DNA of 22,506 nt. It comes from Clostridiaceae bacterium. Its GTDB lineage: Bacteria; Bacillota; Clostridia; Oscillospirales; QAMX01. The stretch is from assembly GCA_016297585.1 (NCBI GenBank), contig JAEDGJ010000021.1, positions 1 to 22,506 on the forward strand, given 5' to 3'. Shown here in pieces: positions 14,495 to 20,316 of this stretch. Made by a program: the position numbers and the translations under genes. The first letter of the stretch is position 1. The number at the start of each line of letters is the position of its first letter. A model generated the notes under the pieces. That model was given only the letters and a program-made list of their open reading frames with translations. It made no database searches and was not told the DNA's origin.

Positions 14495-14761
14495 TTACTT
14501 GCGCAGACCGAGCTTCGCGATCAGGGCGCGGTAACGCTCGATATCCTTTTTCTGGAGGTAGTTGAGGAGCTTGCGGCGCTGGCCGACCATCTTCAGCAGA
14601 CCGGTGCGGGAGTGCTTGTCCTTCTTGAAGACGGCGAGGTGCGCGTTGAGCTGGTTGATGCGCTCGGTCAGGATGGCGATCTGGACTTCGGGAGAGCCGG
14701 TGTCGGTCTCGTGGGTGCGGTTGGCTTCGATAATGGCGGTTTTCTGTTCCTTCAGAAGCAT
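14495..14761 (-). CDS. rpsO: 30S ribosomal protein S15
   Basis: S15 binds the central domain of 16S rRNA early in 30S assembly. The 88-residue protein is full length and shows the conserved family stretches THETDTGSPEVQIAILTERI (16-35) and KDKHSRTGLLKMVGQRRKLL (47-66), including the 16S-binding HSR segment. The ATG has GGAGG 10 nt upstream. Its own promoter lies about 130 nt upstream and the leader between them is rich in stems, so autoregulation by S15 binding to its own mRNA, as known in other bacteria, is plausible. pnp follows on the same strand, which is the usual neighbour. Confidence 0.98.
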   Translation of the reverse strand: MLLKEQKTAIIEANRTHETDTGSPEVQIAILTERINQLNAHLAVFKKDKHSRTGLLKMVGQRRKLLNYLQKKDIERYRALIAKLGLRK

Positions 14762-14882
14762 GTTTGGGGTTCCTCCGTTACATAGTAATTGCCCTGAGCC
14801 CGGGATGAGGACGGGGAGGCGGCTTGCCCCACCCTGCGCAGAGGGTTCCGTGGCGCACTTCGGTTATCCAAAACCGTGCGCC
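14762..14882 (-). promoter_or_regulatory. Structured leader of rpsO
   Basis: The roughly 120-nt 5' region has GGCGCA/TGCGCC (14882-14852) with an inner CGGTT/AACCG stem, then ACCCT-CTGCGC-AGGGT, then a GC-rich segment before the ribosome binding site. rpsO leaders in several bacterial groups carry unrelated S15-binding structures. I infer one here; I cannot match it to a described class. Confidence 0.45.
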
Positions 14883-14887
14883 AGATT

Positions 14888-14916
14888 ATCATAACACTTA
14901 TTATCCCCTCTGTCAA
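14888..14916 (-). promoter_or_regulatory. Sigma-A-type promoter of rpsO (and pnp)
   Basis: On the minus strand TTGACA (14916-14911), a 17-nt spacer, then TATGAT (14893-14888). The -35 box is perfect and the -10 box is one base off consensus. Confidence 0.92.
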
Positions 14917-14944
14917 GGGGGAAATACGCAAAAAAACGCGTTTT

Positions 14945-15778
14945 TTATCCGGTTTCCGTGCCGCCTTCCGCCGGGCAGGGCGGATCGCCGGGCTTTCGCA
15001 CATACCGGCAGGCCTCGCGCCGGTTTTCCGCGTACAGCCCGAGCGTTTTCGGAATGGGGAAGACGCCCTCGGGCCGGAAGCCCGCGCGCAGGGCGGTTTT
15101 CCGCGACGCCGTGTTGTCGGGAACGCAGGTGATGGCGAGCTGCGGCAGTCCCGCGCGGAAGGCAAAGTCCGCCATCGTGCGCGCGGCGTCGGCGGCATAG
15201 CCGCGGCCGCGGAACGCGGGGAAGACGGTATAGCTGAGGTTGCCGCCGTAAAAGAGCGCCTCGTTATAGCCGGTGCGCAGCGAGCAGGTCCCCACGCGCA
15301 GCAGCCCCGCACAGATGTCGAAATGCTCCGCCGCGACCCAGCCGCGTTCGGTGTCCGGCGCATCCGAGCGCGTGCGGCGCAGCGTGACGCGCTCGCCGTA
15401 CAGCGTTTGTCCGCCGGGCAGCGCTTCCCAGGCGCAGGGAACGGGCGCGCCGCCGCAGTCCAGCTCGCAGATGCCGAAGCGGTGCGGCACGAAGCGCAGA
15501 AAGAGCGCCGCCGCGTCCTCCGCGAGCGTCTCGGGGGCGGAGAGCTCGAAGCGGAAGCCGTCGTGAAAGGGCGCGAGCGCGGCGTACCCGAGGGAGGCGT
15601 CCGTTCCCGCGGCGCAGACCGCGAGCGTGTACGACGTCCACGCGTGCACGGGATGGCGCGACGACGCCTCGATGCGCTCGCGCAGCGTGCCCTCTCCCCC
15701 GGGCAGCGCGAGGCTCTCGTCCTCCGGCACGAGCGGACGCAGCCGCACGCGCGCGTTTTCCACGAGATACGGCGTCAC
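14945..15778 (-). CDS. GNAT-family N-acetyltransferase
   Basis: The C-terminal half (about 130-265) is a GNAT acetyltransferase of the RimJ/RimL-like type. It has the acetyl-CoA loop RGRGYAADA after a typical beta4 strand (LSYTVFPAF), and the motif-B segment PDNTASRKTALRAGFRPEG. The N-terminal half (1-125) is longer than usual and may be a degenerate second GNAT-like domain; I cannot confirm that. The substrate is unknown. Translation starts at a GTG whose last bases overlap the stop of the preceding membrane protein gene (GTGA), so the two are coupled. It is the third gene of the TetR unit. The rpsO promoter begins about 30 nt after its stop, with no strong terminator between. Confidence 0.85.
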   Translation of the reverse strand: MTPYLVENARVRLRPLVPEDESLALPGGEGTLRERIEASSRHPVHAWTSYTLAVCAAGTDASLGYAALAPFHDGFRFELSAPETLAEDAAALFLRFVPHRFGICELDCGGAPVPCAWEALPGGQTLYGERVTLRRTRSDAPDTERGWVAAEHFDICAGLLRVGTCSLRTGYNEALFYGGNLSYTVFPAFRGRGYAADAARTMADFAFRAGLPQLAITCVPDNTASRKTALRAGFRPEGVFPIPKTLGLYAENRREACRYVRKPGDPPCPAEGGTETG

Positions 15779-16653
15779 GACGCCGCGTCCTCCGTCTCCT
15801 CATAGTCGTCGTACACCGGCGGCGTATAGGTGCCCGAGAGGATGGAGAGCGTGCGCTCGGACTGGAATTCGTCGGCGAGGTAGAAGCGGCCGTTCACGCG
15901 GAACAGCGCAAGCCCCGTATCGAGGAACCACAGCTCCGCCGTGACGGCGGCGGGACGGTCCCCGTCGGGATTTGCAAACGTCAGCCGGTATTCCGCCTCG
16001 CGCTCGACGGTGGAGGTGGCGGCCTGGGCGAAATTGACCGCCTCGGCCAGCGCGTAGCCGTATTCGAAGCCGTCCGCGGTGCGCAGCGTGACCTCTCCCG
16101 CCGCGACGGGGGCTGCCGGCTCGACGTCGCAGTCGGTCTGCACGCTCCAGACGAGGTGGTTTGTGAAGTTCGCGACCGGGGTCTCCGGATCGTAGAGCAT
16201 CCGCGACGGCAGCAGGTACATCGTCGGCAGCGTCAGCACGGCGAGCGTCAGCGCGGTGCTGCGAAAAAGCTTTTCCGATAAGTCGAGCTTTGCAAGGGTG
16301 ATCTTCCGGTGGAAGAAATACGACGCGATGCCCGCGACGGCGATGCCCGCGACGGTGAAGACGAGCGCGTAGACGTTGTCGAGCGGGTTTAAGGCGACCG
16401 GCGTCGTGATGAATTCGTACCACCACTCGCCGAAATTGCCCTGCGAGAGGAACAGAAACAGCGAGCCGATGATCTGCGACGTCAGGTTGACCGCCAGCGC
16501 CTTGAGAATGGTCTTCTTATAGAAGTCCTTGAAGCCGCCGACGGAAAAGAGCTTCGACGAGAGGAACAGCACGACGGTGCAGACGAGGAAATCCAACGGC
16601 AGCAGAATCAGCCACATGCTCGGAACGGCGATCATAAACCAGAACGGTACCAT
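15775..16653 (-). CDS. Membrane protein with four helices and an extracytoplasmic C-terminal domain, function unknown
   Basis: I do not recognise a family. The 292-residue protein has hydrophobic segments at about 6-34, 48-70, 93-115 and 131-149. The charged loop HRKITLAKLDLSEK (115-128) is probably cytoplasmic. A soluble domain of about 130 residues follows (160-292), ending in an acidic tail (YDDYEETEDAAS). There is no signal peptide beyond the first helix and no catalytic motif I can name. The ATG at 16653 has AAGGAG 11 nt upstream; an extension to 16740 would overlap the regulator gene. It lies 56 nt after a TetR gene and overlaps the GNAT gene by 4 bp, so it may be a target of that regulator. 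Confidence 0.82.
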   Translation of the reverse strand: MVPFWFMIAVPSMWLILLPLDFLVCTVVLFLSSKLFSVGGFKDFYKKTILKALAVNLTSQIIGSLFLFLSQGNFGEWWYEFITTPVALNPLDNVYALVFTVAGIAVAGIASYFFHRKITLAKLDLSEKLFRSTALTLAVLTLPTMYLLPSRMLYDPETPVANFTNHLVWSVQTDCDVEPAAPVAAGEVTLRTADGFEYGYALAEAVNFAQAATSTVEREAEYRLTFANPDGDRPAAVTAELWFLDTGLALFRVNGRFYLADEFQSERTLSILSGTYTPPVYDDYEETEDAAS

Positions 16654-16709
16654 GCTTTTTTGCTCTCCTTTGCAAATTCCGGGAAAAAACGGTCGTCGGA
16701 CGGCGGCGG

Positions 16710-17318
16710 TCAGCGGGATTCCGCGCGCGACAGCCGCCACAAAAGCCCCGCGATGCGCGCGGGCTCCTCGCGCAGGCCGGAGGCGATCCAGGCGCGGATG
16801 ACGCCCACCGCGCCGCAGACCACAAAGCGGATCTCGTACCGCGCGTTGACCGGGTCAGTGCGGGAGTCAGCTGTGCTGACGCGGGCGTCAGACTTATCGA
16901 CGCGGGAGTCAGCTGTGCTGACAGGGGCGCCGGACGGCAGCTCCGCGCAGGCGAGGTCGAGCACCCGCGAAACGAAGCGGCGGTCTCCGTTTTCCGACAG
17001 GAGGACGCTGCACAGGTCGGCGTTTTTGCCGATGCATTCGACGATCCGCACGAGCGTTTCGCGCATCGCGGGGGAGTTGGAGCGGTACTGCTCCAGCAGC
17101 TCGCGGAGCTGGGCATAGAGCTCGCCTTCGATCTGCCCGAGCAGGTCGGCGCAGTCGCGGTAATGCGTATAGAACGTGCCCCGTCCGACGGCTGCGCGCT
17201 GGCAGAGCGCCGAGACGGTGATCTTCTCGAGCGGCAGCTCCCGCAGCATCGAAAGCAGCGCCGTGCGCAGCGAAAGCTTCGTCGCCCGGACACGGCGGTC
17301 CGTTTTTATCCTGTCCAA
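16710..17318 (-). CDS. TetR/AcrR-family regulator with in-frame tandem repeats
   Basis: The N-terminus (about 10-55) is a clear TetR DNA-binding domain with the helix-turn-helix ITVSALCQRAAVGRGTFYTH (33-52). The C-terminal ligand/dimer domain is divergent and resembles the short TetR-like regulators of Bacillota. Residues 133-160 are four 7-residue units, VSTADSR, VDKSDAR, VSTADSR and TDPVNAR, from a 21-bp repeat, inserted between predicted helices. The start is a TTG at 17318, with GGAGG only 2 nt upstream, so the exact start is less sure; the next in-frame ATG lies inside the first helix. Neighbours are a membrane protein and acetyltransferase downstream and a divergent aldolase gene. Its own promoter overlaps an inverted repeat, which suggests autoregulation. 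Confidence 0.9.
   Translation of the reverse strand: MDRIKTDRRVRATKLSLRTALLSMLRELPLEKITVSALCQRAAVGRGTFYTHYRDCADLLGQIEGELYAQLRELLEQYRSNSPAMRETLVRIVECIGKNADLCSVLLSENGDRRFVSRVLDLACAELPSGAPVSTADSRVDKSDARVSTADSRTDPVNARYEIRFVVCGAVGVIRAWIASGLREEPARIAGLLWRLSRAESR
16839..16922 (-). repeat. Tandem 21-bp repeat inside the TetR gene (about 4 units)
   Basis: Units at 16902-16922 and 16860-16880 are identical over 21 bp; 16881-16901 matches partly (GCGGGNGTCAGNN and ending in GAC) and 16839-16859 is degenerate. Each perfect unit contains the palindrome GTCAGC-TGT-GCTGAC. As 21 is a multiple of 3, the frame is kept. Confidence 0.92.
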
Positions 17319-17411
17319 AGCCTCCGGAATCCCCCTTTCCTTCCCGAACCGTCAAATGCGGTGCCGTTTTTACGGGCATGACCGCAAAAAAACCGCACGT
17401 TTTTTGTACAG

Positions 17412-17425
17412 AATACAGCCGTATT
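17412..17425. promoter_or_regulatory. Inverted repeat overlapping the TetR gene -10 box (possible operator)
   Basis: AATAC and GTATT flank AGCC, and the right arm runs on into the -10 box (GTATTATAC, itself near-palindromic). The location fits repression of the TetR gene by its own product. This is a guess from position. Confidence 0.4.
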
Positions 17426-17452
17426 ATACACTACCCGCCGGGGCGTTGTCAA
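17423..17452 (-). promoter_or_regulatory. Promoter of the TetR gene
   Basis: On the minus strand TTGACA (17452-17447), an 18-nt spacer, then TATAAT (17428-17423). Both boxes are perfect. The leader to the TTG start is about 100 nt. Confidence 0.88.
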
Positions 17453-17513
17453 TCGCACTTAATTTTTTTACAAATGCCCGCGCGCCGCCGTCCGCGAAAC
17501 GCGAAAAAGGGGC

Positions 17514-17542
17514 TTGCGCTTTGAAAAAAGGTGGTGTATACT
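17514..17542 (+). promoter_or_regulatory. Promoter of the aldolase / dehydrogenase unit
   Basis: TTGCGC (17514-17519), a 17-nt spacer, then TATACT (17537-17542). The -35 box matches consensus only at its first three bases, so the promoter may need an activator. It lies 40 nt before the aldolase ATG and diverges from the TetR promoter about 60 nt away. Confidence 0.65.
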
Positions 17543-17582
17543 GACGCTGAGCTTCGAAAAAATCCTAAAAGGAGGCGCCGTT

Positions 17583-18362
17583 ATGCCCGCCCTGGAAGAA
17601 TTCAAGGCAAAGCTTGCCCGACGCGAGGCCGTCGTCGGCTCGACGTTCATGTTCATCAACAATCTCTACACGCCGAAGACGCTCAAGGCCGCAGGACTCG
17701 ATTTCATGCTCTTTGACTGCGAACACGGCAATTTCGCGCCCGAGAGCGCCGCCGATATGCTGCAGATGTGCCGCGCCTGCGACCTGCCGACGATCGTGCG
17801 CGTGCAGGACTGCGAGTACCACTGCATCTCCAAATGCCTCGACGTCGGCGCGGACGGCGTGCTGATCCCGCGCACCGAGACGCTCGAGCAGGTGCAGCTC
17901 GCCGTCGAGTCCGTCCGCTTTGCGCCGAAGGGACGCAAGGGCGCGGGCGGCATCGGCCTGCTGCGTCCCGGTGAGGACGCCGCCGCGTTCAACGAAAACC
18001 GCCTGCTCGTCATCCAGATCGAGTCGCCCAAAGGCGTGCAGAACCTCGACGCGATGCTCGCCGCCTACGGCGAGGAGATCGCCGGCATCCTGATCGGCCC
18101 GTGCGACCTGTCCATCATGAGCGGCACGCCGCTCGACACCGGCTCCGACATCGTGCAGTCGCAGATCCGCGAGGTCGTGGCGACCGCGCAGAAGCACGGC
18201 AAGTCCGTCGGCATCTTCATGTCGCGCACGGAGATCCCGAAATACCTCGCGATGGGGATGAATTTCCTGTGGTGCGAGTCGGACATGGGCCTGATGGCGG
18301 CGGGGGCGGAGGCGCTCGTCCGCACGGCGCATCCGGACGCTGCGGGAGGTGCGGGCGTATGA
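17583..18362 (+). CDS. HpcH/HpaI-family class II aldolase
   Basis: These metal-dependent aldolases cleave 2-oxo-4-hydroxy acids (such as 4-hydroxy-2-oxoheptanedioate or 2-keto-3-deoxy sugar acids) to pyruvate and an aldehyde. The 259-residue protein has the catalytic His in DCEHGNF (H48), the substrate Arg in IVRVQD (R73), and the metal ligands E147 (IQIESPKG) and D175 (GPCDLS). Length is normal. The ATG has AAGGAGG 7 nt upstream; a longer frame from 17514 starts in the promoter and is not real. Its stop overlaps the next gene start in an ATGA. Paired with a 2-hydroxyacid dehydrogenase it suggests breakdown of a sugar acid or hydroxy-oxo acid. The exact substrate is unknown. Confidence 0.93.
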   Translation: MPALEEFKAKLARREAVVGSTFMFINNLYTPKTLKAAGLDFMLFDCEHGNFAPESAADMLQMCRACDLPTIVRVQDCEYHCISKCLDVGADGVLIPRTETLEQVQLAVESVRFAPKGRKGAGGIGLLRPGEDAAAFNENRLLVIQIESPKGVQNLDAMLAAYGEEIAGILIGPCDLSIMSGTPLDTGSDIVQSQIREVVATAQKHGKSVGIFMSRTEIPKYLAMGMNFLWCESDMGLMAAGAEALVRTAHPDAAGGAGV

Positions 18363-19303
18363 TCCGCATCGTCAACGTCAACGCGCTGACGCAGGACCTC
18401 TGCGAGGCGGAGACGTTTGCGCGGTACGATACGGAGTACCGCTGCGTGATGACCCGCACCGCGGAGGAGCTGATCGACGCCGCCCGGGACGCCGAGGTCG
18501 TGCTGTTCACCTTCTCCGCCTTCACCGAGGAGGTGTTCGCGGCGCTGCCGAAGCTGCGGCTGCTCGTGCGCTACGGCATCGGCTACGACACCGTCGATCT
18601 CGCCGCCGCGCGCGCGCACGGCGTCACGGTCTGCAACGCGCCGACCTACGGCACGATCGACGTCGCGGAGCACGCCTTCGCGCTGCTGCAGGCGGCAAAC
18701 CGCAAGATCCCGTCCTTCGACGCAGGCGTGCGCGCCGGAAGCTGGGGCGCGTGCGCCGCCTATCCGTCGCACCGGCTGCGGGGCGCGGTGCTGGGGCTTG
18801 TCGGCTTCGGGCGCATCGCGCGGAACATGGCGCGCATCGCGGAAGGATTCGGCATGGAGACCGCGGCGTACGACCCCTTCGTTTCGCAGGAGGACGCGGG
18901 AAAGACCCGGATGCTGCCGCTCGAGGAGCTGCTCCGGGTGTCCGACTATGTAAGCCTCCACGCGCCGCTGAACGCGGAGAACCGGCATCTGATCCGCCGG
19001 GAGACGCTCGCGCGCATGAAGGACGGCGCGGTGCTCATCAATACCGCGCGCGGGGGGCTGGTCGATACGGCGGCGCTCGCGGACGCGCTGAAGGCAGGAA
19101 AGCTGCGCGCGGCGGGGCTTGACGTCTTTGACGCGGAGCCGCTGCCCGCGGATTCGCCGCTTTTCGCGCTCGAAAACGTGGTTTTGACGCCGCATACCGC
19201 ATGGCTGACCGAGGAAAGCCTCGTGTCGCTGCATGAGGAGGTCACGGACGAGGTCGTGCGCTATCTCGAGGGAAAGCCGAACCTGCATGTCGTGAACCGG
19301 TGA
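18359..19303 (+). CDS. D-isomer-specific 2-hydroxyacid dehydrogenase (CtBP-like)
   Basis: The 314-residue protein belongs to the NAD(P)-dependent D-2-hydroxyacid dehydrogenases, which interconvert 2-oxo acids and D-2-hydroxy acids. The Rossmann motif is GLVGFGRIARNMA (146-158), with Asp172 in YDPF following the second strand, which favours NAD. The catalytic residues are R231 (NTARGGLVD), E260 (GLDVFDAEP) and H279 (LTPHTAW). It overlaps the aldolase gene by 4 bp and has GGGAGGTG shortly upstream, so expression is coupled. Glyoxylate, hydroxypyruvate or a similar product of the aldolase are plausible substrates; phosphoglycerate dehydrogenase is less likely given the length and the absence of an ACT domain. 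It ends at a strong bidirectional terminator. Confidence 0.93.
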   Translation: MIRIVNVNALTQDLCEAETFARYDTEYRCVMTRTAEELIDAARDAEVVLFTFSAFTEEVFAALPKLRLLVRYGIGYDTVDLAAARAHGVTVCNAPTYGTIDVAEHAFALLQAANRKIPSFDAGVRAGSWGACAAYPSHRLRGAVLGLVGFGRIARNMARIAEGFGMETAAYDPFVSQEDAGKTRMLPLEELLRVSDYVSLHAPLNAENRHLIRRETLARMKDGAVLINTARGGLVDTAALADALKAGKLRAAGLDVFDAEPLPADSPLFALENVVLTPHTAWLTEESLVSLHEEVTDEVVRYLEGKPNLHVVNR

Positions 19304-19315
19304 CGGAAAAATGAT

Positions 19316-19363
19316 AAAAAAACCCCGTCGGGGCGGTTTTTTGCCGCTGCCGACGGGGTTTTT
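19316..19363. terminator. Bidirectional terminator between convergent genes
   Basis: AAAAAAACCCCGTCGG and CCGACGGGGTTTTT flank an inner GGCGG/CCGCT region. Both strands end in T runs, so it serves the plus-strand dehydrogenase and the minus-strand isomerase. Confidence 0.93.
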
Positions 19364-19388
19364 CGTGTGAATATACCGGTTTTTCGGC

Positions 19389-20249
19389 TCAGCCGAGCAT
19401 GGTCAGGTAGCGGTCCATGTTCTCCTTGCCGATGGTGATGGCCATCAGCGTCTCCTCGATGCCTTCGAACTCGAGGGAGATGTAGCCGTCGTAGCCGTTG
19501 CGCTTGAGGGTCTGCAGGCACTGGAAGGTCGGGATGTTGCCCTGACCGAAGATCGTGCCGCGGAAGTAGTTGCCGCCGCGGGTACGTCCCCAGCCGCGGC
19601 CGGGGTCGGGCAGCAGGCCGGAGCGCAGGAACATATCCTTGACATGGCAGTGGAAGCACAGCGGCGCGAGCTTGCCGACGCTGATCGCCGAATCCTCGTC
19701 CGCGCAGCAGAAGTTGCCGACGTCGCAGAGCCAGCCGTAGTTCGTGCTGCCGACGGCGGTGAAGACCTTGGCCAGACGGTCGGCGTCCTGCGCGAAGTAG
19801 CCGTGGTTCTCGCTCATCGTGCGGATGCCCTTCGTTTTGGCGTATTCCGTGACCTCGCGGATCGCGGGGGCGATGATCGGGACGATGGCGTCGAAGGTGC
19901 GCACGCCCTCGTAGCCCTCATAGAAGCCGTAGCAGATGTCGTGGCGCATCACCGGCGCGCCGAGGATCTCCGCGCGGTCGACATGCTCCTTGACGCGCTC
20001 GATCTCCTTTTCCACGTCGGCGACGAGGAAGTTTGCGCCCGTGGTGTAGCTCGCGACCGGAAGGCCGACTTCCTTGCATTTGTCGCGCAGCTTCGCGACG
20101 GTCTCGCGGCCGCCCGGCAGCTCGTCGCCGATCGAGAACTCGATCGCGTCGAAGCCGAGCTCCTTCGTCTTTTCGATGACGTCGAAGTAGGACATCTTGC
20201 CCGAGCGGAGCAGGGGGCTGTAGGAATAAGAGCTGATACAGGTTTTCAT
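19389..20249 (-). CDS. Sugar phosphate isomerase/epimerase (xylose isomerase-like TIM barrel)
   Basis: This 286-residue protein is an AP-endonuclease-2/xylose-isomerase-like TIM barrel, a family of metal-dependent epimerases and isomerases acting on sugars, inositol derivatives and related acids. Metal-ligand motifs are visible: E147 (MSENHG), D176 (LCDVGNF), H202 (FHCHVKD) and E260 (ISLEFEG). There is no signal peptide, so it is cytoplasmic. The start has AAGGAG 8 nt upstream. It follows purL by 67 nt, which hold a perfect palindrome, and may be read through from purL. It converges on the aldolase/dehydrogenase unit. A shared role in sugar-acid metabolism is suggested by the location alone. 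The substrate cannot be assigned. Confidence 0.92.
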   Translation of the reverse strand: MKTCISSYSYSPLLRSGKMSYFDVIEKTKELGFDAIEFSIGDELPGGRETVAKLRDKCKEVGLPVASYTTGANFLVADVEKEIERVKEHVDRAEILGAPVMRHDICYGFYEGYEGVRTFDAIVPIIAPAIREVTEYAKTKGIRTMSENHGYFAQDADRLAKVFTAVGSTNYGWLCDVGNFCCADEDSAISVGKLAPLCFHCHVKDMFLRSGLLPDPGRGWGRTRGGNYFRGTIFGQGNIPTFQCLQTLKRNGYDGYISLEFEGIEETLMAITIGKENMDRYLTMLG

Positions 20250-20272
20250 GTTCCGTTCTCCTTTTTATGCTT

Positions 20273-20288
20273 CAAAGTCGTGACTTTG
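20273..20288. repeat. 16-nt perfect palindrome between purL and the isomerase gene
   Basis: CAAAGTC and GACTTTG flank GT. It lies 24 nt upstream of the isomerase ATG. It could be an operator or a small mRNA stem. On the minus strand it is followed by AAGCATAAAAAGG rather than a U-tract, so it is not a terminator. Confidence 0.45.
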
Positions 20289-20316
20289 GGAACTGACGGA
20301 TGAAAAAGGGGCATTT

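Noticed and set aside
14930..14946. AAAAAACGCGTTTTTT after the GNAT gene as a terminator
   Set aside because: The palindrome has no proper loop and is mostly A-T pairs, so it is unlikely to terminate efficiently.
16839..16922. The 21-bp repeats as a CRISPR array
   Set aside because: Units are directly adjacent with no unique spacers, lie in frame inside a coding region, and there are no cas genes.
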